A DNA stretch of 64,000 nucleotides. Origin: Paenibacillus chibensis. GTDB taxonomy: Bacteria; Bacillota; Bacilli; Paenibacillales; Paenibacillaceae. The notes under the pieces were generated by a model that was not told the origin of the DNA, did not search any database, and saw nothing but the letters and a program-made list of their open reading frames with translations. Location of the stretch: positions 1 to 64,000 of the forward strand of contig NZ_BIMK01000027.1 in the NCBI RefSeq assembly GCF_004001045.1, read 5' to 3'. Position 1 is the first letter of the stretch. The number at the start of each line of letters is the position of its first letter. This document shows positions 51,554 through 60,154 of the stretch, in pieces. The position numbers and the translations under genes are program-made.

Positions 51554-51684
51554 TGCTTTTTACCCCTCTCGAAAATAGGTTTCACGTTTACAAGGTTCAG
51601 TCTACTTGAGAGTGCAGGAAATTTTGAGGAGGCAAACTTTCGATTTAAGGTTGAAATTATTACGGCCTGTTTTTGGGGCACGAC

Positions 51685-51735
51685 AAAAAGGGCCTTCATG
51701 AAAATCGCATGCTCTGCGTTCTCATCAAGGCCCTT
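51685..51735 (-). terminator. Terminator downstream of the IMPase and small-protein genes
   Basis: A 14-bp stem with one mismatch (51688-51701 with 51722-51735) is followed by TTTTTG on the minus strand, 25 bases past the stop codon of the 86-residue protein. Confidence 0.85.
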
Positions 51736-51760
51736 CTGTATTACTTTTTCATATTCAAAC

Positions 51761-52021
51761 TTACTCTTCGGTCGGCTTCTCTGACGGTTTTCCCGGCTTC
51801 GCCCGGTCCAAATAACGGTCGTACCGGTCATCCAGCTCCTGTGCCATGCTGCGGTACTTCAGCGTCTCTTCCACAATCGGGTCGAGCTCGGTCTGAATCC
51901 GGATTTCATACCTTGGAGAGATCAGCTCCCGTTCCTGTTCTGTACGGTTCTGCCGCTCCTCCATTTCGCCTTCGGTTAGCATCTCACTGAGCTGACGCTC
52001 CAGATCATGATTTTCACTCAT
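51761..52021 (-). CDS. Small charged protein of unknown function
   Basis: An 86-residue soluble protein, almost entirely helical by composition, with heptad-like Leu spacing ('LERQLSEMLTEGEMEERQ') and 'EETLKYRSMAQELDDRYDRYLDRA'. The tail is Lys/Pro/Glu-rich. The ATG at 52021 has AAAGGAG about 11 nt upstream. There is no signal peptide, metal motif or recognisable domain. It lies 107 bp after the inositol monophosphatase gene on the same strand and just before a strong terminator, so it may be co-transcribed. Confidence 0.65.
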   Translation of the reverse strand: MSENHDLERQLSEMLTEGEMEERQNRTEQERELISPRYEIRIQTELDPIVEETLKYRSMAQELDDRYDRYLDRAKPGKPSEKPTEE

Positions 52022-52128
52022 AGCCAAGACACTCCTTTTTGCGATCATGGCGCCCTGCCGACAGGGCGCATGTATGTTATACCCTGCACAGCAGGACTGA
52101 AAACGGAACAATGCAGCGTTTGGCTTTA

Positions 52129-53004
52129 TTAGCCTTCGAGTCCGGTAGCCGAGGCCTCCTTCAAAGCCTGCACGAGCTCCGCATGCACGGTGCCGTTCGT
52201 TGCCGATACGTTCCGTACTCCCAGGGTATACGGGTTACCCATCGTATCTGTAATTTGACCCCCGGATTCCGTGACCATCAATGCTCCCGCAGCGATGTCC
52301 CAGGCATTCAGCCCGATTTCCCAGAATCCCGTCAAGCGTCCTGCGGCTACATACGCCAGATGCAGTGCGGCCGAGCCGCCGGAGCGGATGTTGCGGACCT
52401 TAGGCGCCAAATAGGACAAACCCGCCATGTTTACCGGCAGCGTGCTCTCCCGTCCTACAGGGAATCCGGTTGCCAGCAAGCTTTGGTCCAAAGCTTCCTC
52501 GCCGGAGACGCTCATCCGTCTGCCATGGACGTAGGCTCCTTTTCCCTTCTCGGCGACGAACATTTCATCGCGCGAAGGGTCATAAATAACGCCGACGATG
52601 ACTTCCCCTTGATGCGCAAGGGCAATAGAAACGGAAAAGAACGGGAATCCATGCACAAAGTTGGTCGTTCCGTCGACGGGATCCACAATCCACAAATATT
52701 CTTCTTCGGCTACCTTTTCAAGCGCTTTGGCGGACGCTTCGGGTCCCGGCTCCACGCCTTCTTCCCCGAGCAGTGCATGATCCGGAAAATGGGTGAAAAT
52801 CAGTTTGCGGATCATCTGCTCCGCTCCCTTGTCCACTTCCGTAACCAGATCGCTCACGGCGGATTTGGTATTCAATTGTGTTACGTTGCCCAAACGGCTT
52901 TTAATCCATTCGCCCGCCTTGGAAGCGGCATTGATCGCCACAGCGGTATAGCTTTTGCTCGTCACGACATAAGGAATCTTATCCTCTTGGTTCAAAGCGC
53001 TCAC
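52129..53004 (-). CDS. suhB: Inositol monophosphatase family protein
   Basis: A Mg-dependent, Li-sensitive-type phosphatase of 291 residues. The metal and catalytic motifs are all present: 'LLGEEGVEP' near residue 80, 'IVDPVDGTTNFVHG' near residue 107 and 'LNAWDIAAGALMVTESGG' near residue 235. Family members hydrolyse inositol-1-phosphate and also fructose-1,6-bisphosphate, NADP or PAP, so the physiological substrate is open. The start is GTG with a weak purine-rich upstream sequence. A -10-like TATAAT lies near 53065-53070 on the minus strand, without a clear -35. Confidence 0.9.
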   Translation of the reverse strand: MSALNQEDKIPYVVTSKSYTAVAINAASKAGEWIKSRLGNVTQLNTKSAVSDLVTEVDKGAEQMIRKLIFTHFPDHALLGEEGVEPGPEASAKALEKVAEEEYLWIVDPVDGTTNFVHGFPFFSVSIALAHQGEVIVGVIYDPSRDEMFVAEKGKGAYVHGRRMSVSGEEALDQSLLATGFPVGRESTLPVNMAGLSYLAPKVRNIRSGGSAALHLAYVAAGRLTGFWEIGLNAWDIAAGALMVTESGGQITDTMGNPYTLGVRNVSATNGTVHAELVQALKEASATGLEG

Positions 53005-53165
53005 TCTACTTTCTGTGTTATCGTCTAACGTGTATTCGGGCTCCGCATGAACCCAAACGCTTATTATATTATCATTCTTCTAAAAATAATACGTAATGAA
53101 AGATTTAAAGTTTCGCCCGAATCGGCTGCCGCAGGCAAAACCCGCACCCGCCCGAAAACGCTTGT

Positions 53166-54167
53166 CTATCCGGATATCTCAATACTTGCCCCGTTTAGCA
53201 CCTTGATGCCCTCCGATGCATAATCACCTAAATCTTTCATGAGATGAAACAATGCCTCATCCTTGTTTTTGGCCTCGATCATCACGTCAATCGCGGGTGT
53301 CGAGCCTGCAATTTCACGCAGGAAGGCAAGCAGCGGAGCCGGATCGACCAGATCGGCGTGACTGCGCGGGTCGCTTTCGCTTTTCGGGCTGGAAACATGG
53401 ATTTTGGGCGGCAGCGGCTTGCCCGGTTCGGCATCCGCCTGTGCTAGCGGCCCATCCCAGGTCTGCTTAATATCCGGCCACAGCTCCCACGGCTTCTCGC
53501 CGTCGTTATTCACCCATTGGTGATGGATATCAAGGACCATCGGCAGTCCGGTCGCTTTGCATACGTCCAGCGTTTCAACGGCGGTAAAGGTTTTATCGTC
53601 ATTTTCCAAGGTCAGCCTATGCTTAATTTCTTCGTCCAGTCCGGCAAAATGCTCTTTGAACCTTCCGGCAGCCGAAGGCTTGTCCTTATAGGCTCCGCCA
53701 ATATGTATGTTGTTTTTGGCGGTTCGGTTCAGGCCCATCGCTTCCAGCATTTTTACATGAAGCCGCAGGTCGCGGACGGAGCTCTTCAGAACCTCTTCCC
53801 GGGGCGTGCTGAGGACGGTGAAATGATCCGGATGAAAAGAAACCCTCATCCCATGCTCCTTCACATAACGCCCGACTTCGGCAAATGCGTCTTTCAGCGC
53901 CGCAAACGGGTCCCGTCCCTTCAAATCCTCATGCGTTGCGAGCGGAATGAGCTTCGATGAAAACCTGTAAACCTGAATGTCATTGCCGTTGTTATGCTTC
54001 AGCAGCCGCAGCGTATTATGCAGGTTGCCTTCGGCGATCCGCTCCAGTTTGCGAATCGCCGCTTCCCGGTCGCTGAGCTTGCTGAAGCTCGCCATCGTCA
54101 TCGTTTTGGACGGGGAGCAGTCCTTGATAAGCATAGACATTGCGACATAACCGAACCTGACGATCAT
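53166..54167 (-). CDS. uvsE: UV DNA damage endonuclease UvsE
   Basis: Cuts DNA 5' of UV photoproducts, starting an excision-repair route independent of UvrABC. The 333-residue TIM-barrel protein starts with 'MIVRFGYVAMSM' and shows the metal-ligand segments 'RVSFHPDHFTVLSTP', 'NIHIGGAYKDK', 'LTLENDDKTFTAVETLDVCK', 'LDIHHQWVN' and 'PKIHVSSPK', all typical of UvsE/UVDE. AAGGAG lies just before the ATG. A small unknown gene ends 57 bp after... rather, the unknown gene at 54204-54524 lies 36 bp upstream, so they may be co-transcribed. No LexA-type box was recognised in the short upstream gap. Confidence 0.93.
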   Translation of the reverse strand: MIVRFGYVAMSMLIKDCSPSKTMTMASFSKLSDREAAIRKLERIAEGNLHNTLRLLKHNNGNDIQVYRFSSKLIPLATHEDLKGRDPFAALKDAFAEVGRYVKEHGMRVSFHPDHFTVLSTPREEVLKSSVRDLRLHVKMLEAMGLNRTAKNNIHIGGAYKDKPSAAGRFKEHFAGLDEEIKHRLTLENDDKTFTAVETLDVCKATGLPMVLDIHHQWVNNDGEKPWELWPDIKQTWDGPLAQADAEPGKPLPPKIHVSSPKSESDPRSHADLVDPAPLLAFLREIAGSTPAIDVMIEAKNKDEALFHLMKDLGDYASEGIKVLNGASIEISG

Positions 54168-54203
54168 GGTATCCTTCTCCTTATGGTCTCGTAATCAACA
54201 CCC

Positions 54204-54524
54204 TTAAGGATTATGATCCCCAAAAAACATTTCGTAAGCCAAATCCGTCTGAATCCGCGATTCCTCATCATTCAGCTTGCGGATCAGCTCCATTTCAACT
54301 TCAGTGACCTCTTGTCCACTAAAATTGATTTCGGCGATGCAGCCCACGATTTTGACGATGGCGACCGCGACGTTATCAGGCGTATAGGCAATCACCTTTT
54401 GGCCCGTAGGAAACACGCGGAAGCCCTGCTTGACCATTTTACCGCGGCCGTATTCCATCAGCTCGTACAATTCCTGCTCGCTCTTGAATTTGCATACGGA
54501 ATTAAATTCAGTTTGAAATCCCAT
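54204..54524 (-). CDS. Conserved-looking small protein of unknown function
   Basis: A 106-residue soluble alpha/beta protein: 'TEFNSVCKFKSEQELYELM', 'GFRVFPTGQKVIAYTP', 'NVAVAIVKIVGCIAEINFSGQE', then a helical Glu-rich tail ending 'EMFFGDHNP'. The hydrophobic-strand and helix alternation suggests a compact fold, and the strong GAGGAAGGTG ribosome binding site supports expression. It lies just upstream of uvsE on the same strand. I do not recognise the family and see no catalytic motif. Confidence 0.75.
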   Translation of the reverse strand: MGFQTEFNSVCKFKSEQELYELMEYGRGKMVKQGFRVFPTGQKVIAYTPDNVAVAIVKIVGCIAEINFSGQEVTEVEMELIRKLNDEESRIQTDLAYEMFFGDHNP

Positions 54525-54552
54525 TCATGCACCTTCCTCTTCACTGAAATTG

Positions 54553-54590
54553 AAAAGATGCCCGGCCCTTACTCCGCCGGCCGGACATCT
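54553..54590 (-). terminator. ddl terminator
   Basis: A 12-bp stem with one mismatch (54556-54567 with 54579-54590) followed by TTTTC on the minus strand, 35 bases past the ddl stop codon. Confidence 0.75.
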
Positions 54591-54625
54591 CATGTTCCCT
54601 GTTTCTGTGTAAGTAACGGCGCTTC

Positions 54626-55720
54626 TTACGCTTCATTCGTGTAAATAAGCGCCTGCTTGCCTTCGTAACGCTCCAGCGCAAGCTCGATCATCCGGTCGAG
54701 CAGTGCCTGGTAGCTGATTCCGGTTTCCCGCCACAGCAATGGATACATGCTGAATGGGGTAAAGCCGGGCATCGTGTTCACTTCGTTAATCAAAATGGCG
54801 TTGTCAGATCTCCGGAGGAAAAAATCCGCCCGCGTAATGCCGCTGCCTTCAATAGCCTGGAAAGCAATAAGCGCAGCCTCGCGCAGGCGATCCGCCACCT
54901 CGGAGTCCACCGGTGCGGGAATGACCATCTCGGACTGGCCGTCGGTATACTTGGCCGCATAGTCGTAGTAATCGGCAGAGGATACGATTTCGCCCGGAAC
55001 GGAGGCCATCGGCTCCTGGTTGCCCAGAACGGCAACCTCCACTTCGCGGGCATCCACGAACTCCTCGACGATCACCTTCAAGTCGTAGCGGAACGCCAGC
55101 TTCACCGCACGCTCCAGCTCCTCACGGTTTCTGGCTTTGGAAATCCCGACGCTGGATCCGAGATTGGCCGGTTTAACGAAGCATGGGTATCCCAGTTCAT
55201 CCTCGACGCTCATGATCAGATCGAAGCTGCTCCGCTCCCATTGGGACTTGGAGAAATAGCAGAATTTGCACTGCGGAAGACCCGCCTGGGCGAACAGCTT
55301 CTTCATCACGACCTTATCCATTCCGGCTGCGGATGCCAGCACACCTGCGCCCACGTAAGGAACGTTCGCCATTTCAAACAATCCCTGGATCGTGCCATCC
55401 TCGCCAAACGTTCCGTGCAGCAGCGGGAACATGAGATCAACCGCCGCTTCTCCGCCGTACAGCCGGCTGAAGATCGCGCTGAGCGCGCCTTCGGTACCTT
55501 CGCTGTCATGCTCGAGCTTCAGCTTCTCCAGCTTATCGAGCGGTGCGGATAGCGTGCCTCCCTTTCTCCACTCCCCCTGCTTCGTGATATAAAATGGAAT
55601 CAGCTCGTATTTATCGTAATCAAAGGCGTTCATAACCGCAAAAGCCGTCTGCAGCGACACCTCGTGCTCGCCTGATTTGCCGCCGTAAACAAGGCCTACG
55701 GTTGTTTTGTTGTTCCCCAT
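54626..55720 (-). CDS. ddl: D-alanine--D-alanine ligase
   Basis: An ATP-grasp enzyme making the D-Ala-D-Ala dipeptide for peptidoglycan. The 364-residue protein shows 'YGGKSGEHEVSLQTA' near residue 13, 'HGTFGEDGTIQGLFEM' near residue 100, 'CFVKPANLGSSVGISKARN' near residue 185, and 'LINEVNTMPGFTPFSMYPLLW' near residue 325. The omega loop 'YYDYAAKYTDG' has the Tyr and Lys typical of D-Ala:D-Ala rather than vancomycin-resistance D-Lac ligases. It is monocistronic with its own terminator; the upstream amidase-like gene ends 71 bp before its start. Confidence 0.95.
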   Translation of the reverse strand: MGNNKTTVGLVYGGKSGEHEVSLQTAFAVMNAFDYDKYELIPFYITKQGEWRKGGTLSAPLDKLEKLKLEHDSEGTEGALSAIFSRLYGGEAAVDLMFPLLHGTFGEDGTIQGLFEMANVPYVGAGVLASAAGMDKVVMKKLFAQAGLPQCKFCYFSKSQWERSSFDLIMSVEDELGYPCFVKPANLGSSVGISKARNREELERAVKLAFRYDLKVIVEEFVDAREVEVAVLGNQEPMASVPGEIVSSADYYDYAAKYTDGQSEMVIPAPVDSEVADRLREAALIAFQAIEGSGITRADFFLRRSDNAILINEVNTMPGFTPFSMYPLLWRETGISYQALLDRMIELALERYEGKQALIYTNEA

Positions 55721-55791
55721 GCCTAACCTCTCTCTTTTCCACTGTATTGCAGGCTGCTCCTGCTGTCGTACTCATTTAACATTATAGCGCT

Positions 55792-56817
55792 CTAGAAGTA
55801 GTCCGGGATATGCAAAAAACGGTATACGGTATTTTCCGTCCAGGCATAGGAGTCCTTATAATCCCAGTATCTGTGCCTGCTGCTGACCGTATGCGCATTG
55901 ACCAGCGGCTGTCCGCCGGCGTCGAACGCCGTCACAATGGTGGAATGCTGAAAGGAGCCGTCTCCGTTCCAGTCATAGAAAATGACATCGCCCAGCATCA
56001 GCTGCTCGGGCCGCTCCACGAGCTCGCCTCGCAGCCCCCAGGCGCTTCCCGTAAGATACCTCGCCAAGGCGTTGGAGACGGCCCAGCTGTAGCTCCACCA
56101 TTCCTTGCCGCTTACATATCCTTTATACCACCAGCCCGCTTCTCTTTTACCAGTATAGTTGATTGGCGCATCCCCTGCAAAGAGACATTGCGATACATAG
56201 CTGGTGCAATCCACGTCGAATTCGGCAAATTCGGGATTGAAGGAATTCCACCATTTGTCCGCATACGCTGCCGCCTCCTCGCGGCGGTATTTGATCGACT
56301 TGCGGCCGATGCCCCCTCCTTGGAGTACGTTGGTGTTCAGATACGGCTGCGGCTGCGGGCTGCTTCCATGCGCTTGAACATCATAGTCCTGCACTTCCCC
56401 CGGAACAAGGACGTAGGCGGCTACCGGATGCTTTTCAGGCGAAAGATGCTCCACCGACACGATGACCCAGTCATCGCCGTCATGGATGAGCGTCAGTCGT
56501 TCCCGCTGTACCATCTCCTCCACATGGTTGACGCCGCCTTTTTCATAAAACAGCTGCACATGCAGCTGCACGTCGATGACTGCCTGATCCGGCGTGTCCT
56601 GGATCGTCCGCAGCAGCTTGGCCCTTGTTTCACTGCGCAGCGGCCGGGCTCCCCGCTCGGCATACCACTGCGAGAGGCGCGATGACCGCTCCGCCCTTGC
56701 CATCAGGTAGGCCGGATCGGTGACGACCTGCCGCATTTGCTGCGACCTGTAGTCGATTTGATGCTGGTTATATTGATTCACATAGGTGTAGAGTGTCTGT
56801 TTCCATTCCTTATCCAT
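55792..56817 (-). CDS. Putative amidase-domain (Amidase_6-like) protein
   Basis: A 341-residue protein from the ATG at 56817. Residues 1-160 form a helical, poorly conserved region with a 'LTLIHDGDDWVIVSVEH' strand pair. The C-terminal part matches the Amidase_6 domain of spore formers: 'AAAYADKWWNSFNPEFAEFDVDCTSYVSQCL' region with the probable nucleophile Cys in 'DCTSYVSQC', 'GDVIFYDWNGDGSFQHSTIV' region with the probable catalytic His, and 'NAHTVSSRHRYWDY'. No signal peptide is visible, which is common in this family. Substrates are unproven; cell-wall or spore-coat peptides are plausible. GAGGGG lies upstream. Confidence 0.85.
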   Translation of the reverse strand: MDKEWKQTLYTYVNQYNQHQIDYRSQQMRQVVTDPAYLMARAERSSRLSQWYAERGARPLRSETRAKLLRTIQDTPDQAVIDVQLHVQLFYEKGGVNHVEEMVQRERLTLIHDGDDWVIVSVEHLSPEKHPVAAYVLVPGEVQDYDVQAHGSSPQPQPYLNTNVLQGGGIGRKSIKYRREEAAAYADKWWNSFNPEFAEFDVDCTSYVSQCLFAGDAPINYTGKREAGWWYKGYVSGKEWWSYSWAVSNALARYLTGSAWGLRGELVERPEQLMLGDVIFYDWNGDGSFQHSTIVTAFDAGGQPLVNAHTVSSRHRYWDYKDSYAWTENTVYRFLHIPDYF

Positions 56818-57107
56818 CCGCTCTATTCCCCTCTCATGACCGTTACTTGCAGCCGCCAGCATGCGCCCAGTCCGTCCCCGGACCTGAATTGCAACGGCTT
56901 CTTAATTATACGTATATGAGACGAAACGAGCCGCTATGAGCCGCAGTTGATTTTAGGTTTTATTCGGGCTCCTCCAGGAAACAATGATACTCAGCGGCCT
57001 GCGTGCCTCCGAACCATAGCTGCTGCAAGGATTTGGCGGCGCTGGGGGCATTCTTCCCGGCACGGAAATCTATCCTTTCGTTTCATATAAATAGACGCAA
57101 AAAGTTC

Positions 57108-57136
57108 TTTACTCACCGGCCTGTAAACGGTATACT
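57108..57136 (+). promoter_or_regulatory. acnA promoter
   Basis: Plus-strand -35 TTTACT (57108-57113), a 17-bp spacer and -10 TATACT (57131-57136). Transcription near 57143 gives a leader of about 220 nt. No convincing CcpC-type ATAA-N7-TTAT dyad was found at the expected distance. The stretch 56818-57107 holds no recognisable gene or site. Confidence 0.65.
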
Positions 57137-57165
57137 AAAAACAAACCTCACTATTTTGAAATTAT

Positions 57166-57261
57166 GTTTCATCTAGTGAAACTTGGAACGGCAAAGTGAT
57201 TGCCCTTATCACTCATCACCCAAGCCATCCTACCCGTAATGTTCATTTGGATTAAATGAAC
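57166..57261 (+). other. Three consecutive small hairpins in the acnA leader
   Basis: Perfect stems of 6 bp (57166-57171 with 57177-57182), 6 bp (57195-57200 with 57208-57213) and 8 bp (57241-57248 with 57254-57261), each with a 5-7-nt loop. None has a U run, so they do not look like terminators. Confidence 0.5.
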
Positions 57262-57364
57262 CGAGCTTAAAACTCACTCCTTAATTCCTTCCGGATTACA
57301 GGAGAAGCGCCTTTCCCTTCATTCATGCAGTGATGTAGAACACATTCGTTAAGGAGGTACATGT

Positions 57365-60079
57365 ATGACAGCAAAGGATCAGTTCAACACAGCCCGCAGC
57401 CTGGAAGTCGGCGGCAAAACGTACAGCTACCACAGCCTGCAGGCCCTCGAAGAACAAGGATTCAGCAGCGTTTCCAAGCTACCGTTCTCCATTAAGGTGC
57501 TTTTGGAAGCTGCGATTCGCCAGTTCGACGGACGCGCTATTACCGAGGAACATGTAAACCAATTGGCAAAATGGACAGAAGGACTCGACCATAACAAGGA
57601 GATTCCTTTTATCCCTGCACGTATCGTGCTTCAAGATTTCACCGGTGTACCGGTCGTCGTCGACCTTGCCGCTATGCGTGACACCGTGAAAAAAGCCGGC
57701 GGAGATCCAAAGACGATCAACCCGCTCGTACCGGTCGATCTTGTTATTGACCACTCCGTTATGGTGGATGCATTCGGAACGCCGGAAGCCCTCAACTATA
57801 ACATGGAAGTTGAATTTGAGCGCAACGAAGAGCGCTACCGCTTCCTTCGCTGGGCGCAAACCGCGTTCAACAATTTCCGTGCGGTGCCGCCCGCAACGGG
57901 TATCGTTCACCAGGTTAACCTGGAATATCTGGCATCGGTTGCAGCTACCAAAACGATTGATGGCCAAACGATGGTATATCCTGACTCTCTCGTAGGTACG
58001 GACTCCCATACGACCATGATCAACGGTCTCGGCGTTGTCGGCTGGGGCGTTGGCGGTATCGAAGCGGAAGCCGGCATGCTCGGACAACCGCTGTATTTCG
58101 TCACTCCTGACGTCATCGGCTTCAAGCTGACTGGCAGCCTGTCCGAAGGCGCTACAGCAACCGACCTTGCGCTCACCGTTACGCAAATCCTGCGTAAAAA
58201 AGGCGTTGTCGGCAAATTCGTGGAATTCTTCGGCCCTGGCCTGTCCAACATCAGCCTTGCAGACCGTGCAACGGTTGCCAACATGGCACCGGAATACGGC
58301 GCAACGATCGGCTTCTTCCCGGTTGACAGCGAAACGCTCGCTTACCTGCGCAATACCGGCCGTTCCGATGAGCAAGTGGAACTGGTTGAAGCCTACTACA
58401 AAGCACAAAACATGTTCCGTACAGCCCAAACCGAAGATCCGGAGTTCACAGACGTAATCGAGCTCGACCTGGCATCGGTCGTACCGAGCCTTGCAGGACC
58501 TAAACGTCCGCAGGACCGCATTGAGCTGACGAACATGAAGCAGTCGTTCAATGACATTATCCGTACGCCGATCGAAAAAGGCGGATACGGGCTGAGTGAC
58601 GAAAAGATCGAACAAAAAGTGCCTGTGAAGCATAAAAACGGCTCCGTGGAAGAAATGGGAACCGGTGCAGTCGTGATCGCAGCGATCACCAGCTGTACCA
58701 ACACCTCCAACCCAAGCGTTATGCTGGGCGCAGGTATCCTCGCGAAGAAAGCGGTGGAACGCGGCCTGAAAAAACCGGGCTACGTGAAGAGCAGCTTGAC
58801 TCCAGGCTCCCTCGTGGTAACCGAGTACCTGAAGAAAGCCGGCTTGCTCGAATCCCTTGAAGCCCTCGGCTTCTATGTTGCGGGATACGGCTGCGCAACT
58901 TGCATCGGTAACTCCGGTCCGCTTCCGGACGAAGTGAGCCAAGCGATTGCAGACAACGACATGACGGTCGCTGCCGTGCTGTCCGGTAACCGTAACTTCG
59001 AAGGACGCGTTCATGCCCAGGTGAAAGCCAACTACCTGGCATCGCCTCCACTCGTGGTTGCTTATGCCCTGGCAGGAACGGTGAACATCGACCTGAAGAA
59101 CGATCCGATCGGTTATGACCAAAACGATGAGCCTGTATATCTGAAGGATATCTGGCCAACTTCCGAGGAAATCAAGGAAGCGATCAGCCTGTCCGTCAAT
59201 GCGGAAATGTTCCGTCAAAAATACGCGAACGTATTTACCGCCAACGAACGCTGGAACGCTATTCCGGTTCCTGAAGGCGAGCTGTACGAGTGGGATGAAA
59301 AATCCACGTACATCCAGAATCCGCCGTTCTTCGAGAACCTCGGTACCGAGCTGAATGACATCAAGGACATCAAAGACGCTAACGTGCTTGCCCTGCTGGG
59401 AGACTCCGTTACGACGGACCATATCTCTCCTGCCGGCAACATCTCGCCAACCAGCCCTGCAGGTCTGTACCTGAAAGAGCATGGCGTAGAGCGCAAAGAC
59501 TTCAACTCCTACGGCTCCCGCCGCGGTAACCATGAAGTCATGATGCGCGGCACCTTCGCGAACATCCGGATCCGCAACCAGGTTGCTCCTGGAACGGAAG
59601 GCGGCGTAACGACTTACCTGCCTACGGATGAAGTCATGTCCATTTACGATGCTTCCATGAAGTATCAAAACGGCGACCGCAACCTCGTCGTCATCGCAGG
59701 CAAGGAATACGGTACAGGAAGCTCCCGCGACTGGGCTGCGAAAGGTACCTTCCTCCTGGGCGTCAAAGCGGTTATCGCTGAGAGCTTCGAACGGATTCAC
59801 CGCAGCAACCTGGTAGGTATGGGCGTTCTTCCGCTCCAATTCCAGGAAGGCCACGGCTGGAAGAGCCTTGGTCTGACCGGCAAAGAAACCTTTGACATCG
59901 TTGGACTCAGCAATGACGTGAAGCCAGGCGAAAGCTTGACGGTCATGGCCGTTCGCGAAGACGGAACCAAGTTCGAGTTCCCGGTTACTGCGCGTCTGGA
60001 CAGTATGGTGGACGTGGACTACTACCATAACGGCGGTATTCTGCAAACCGTGCTTCGTCAAATGATCGCGAATCAATAA
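57365..60079 (+). CDS. acnA: Aconitate hydratase AcnA
   Basis: A [4Fe-4S] enzyme of the TCA cycle that interconverts citrate and isocitrate; Gram-positive aconitases also bind RNA when the cluster is lost. The 904 residues match the AcnA/IRP1 family. Cluster cysteines lie in 'AITSCTNTSNPSVMLGAG' near residue 440 and 'GYGCATCIGNSGPL' near residue 505. Other marks are 'DSLVGTDSHTTMINGLGVVGWGVGG' (in two parts) and, in domain 4, 'GKEYGTGSSRDWAAKG' with the active-site residues. AAGGAGGT is 7 nt before the ATG at 57365. It is monocistronic, with a long structured leader and a strong terminator. B. subtilis calls this gene citB. Confidence 0.96.
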   Translation: MTAKDQFNTARSLEVGGKTYSYHSLQALEEQGFSSVSKLPFSIKVLLEAAIRQFDGRAITEEHVNQLAKWTEGLDHNKEIPFIPARIVLQDFTGVPVVVDLAAMRDTVKKAGGDPKTINPLVPVDLVIDHSVMVDAFGTPEALNYNMEVEFERNEERYRFLRWAQTAFNNFRAVPPATGIVHQVNLEYLASVAATKTIDGQTMVYPDSLVGTDSHTTMINGLGVVGWGVGGIEAEAGMLGQPLYFVTPDVIGFKLTGSLSEGATATDLALTVTQILRKKGVVGKFVEFFGPGLSNISLADRATVANMAPEYGATIGFFPVDSETLAYLRNTGRSDEQVELVEAYYKAQNMFRTAQTEDPEFTDVIELDLASVVPSLAGPKRPQDRIELTNMKQSFNDIIRTPIEKGGYGLSDEKIEQKVPVKHKNGSVEEMGTGAVVIAAITSCTNTSNPSVMLGAGILAKKAVERGLKKPGYVKSSLTPGSLVVTEYLKKAGLLESLEALGFYVAGYGCATCIGNSGPLPDEVSQAIADNDMTVAAVLSGNRNFEGRVHAQVKANYLASPPLVVAYALAGTVNIDLKNDPIGYDQNDEPVYLKDIWPTSEEIKEAISLSVNAEMFRQKYANVFTANERWNAIPVPEGELYEWDEKSTYIQNPPFFENLGTELNDIKDIKDANVLALLGDSVTTDHISPAGNISPTSPAGLYLKEHGVERKDFNSYGSRRGNHEVMMRGTFANIRIRNQVAPGTEGGVTTYLPTDEVMSIYDASMKYQNGDRNLVVIAGKEYGTGSSRDWAAKGTFLLGVKAVIAESFERIHRSNLVGMGVLPLQFQEGHGWKSLGLTGKETFDIVGLSNDVKPGESLTVMAVREDGTKFEFPVTARLDSMVDVDYYHNGGILQTVLRQMIANQ

Positions 60080-60102
60080 TCCGCGCTTCGGATTGTAATA
60101 GG

Positions 60103-60148
60103 AAAAGGCGTCCCTGGAGCCGTAACGGCTCCAGGGACGCCTTTTTTT
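60103..60148 (+). terminator. acnA terminator
   Basis: A perfect 20-bp stem (60103-60122 with 60126-60145), a 3-nt loop and seven T. It ends 7 bp before the convergent gene's stop codon and can also serve that strand, which has AAAA/TTTT ends. Confidence 0.92.
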
Positions 60149-60154
60149 GTGCTG

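Noticed and set aside
53166..53300. LexA-type SOS box for uvsE
   Set aside because: No CGAAC-N4-GTTCG-like sequence was seen near the uvsE or upstream gene start.
57061..57136. CcpC-binding dyad upstream of acnA
   Set aside because: Only an isolated ATAA (57087-57090) was found; no TTAT at the right spacing.
57479..60076. An 865-codon open frame antisense to acnA
   Set aside because: It mirrors acnA, has no ribosome binding site or protein-like composition, and arises from the codon use of a highly biased gene.
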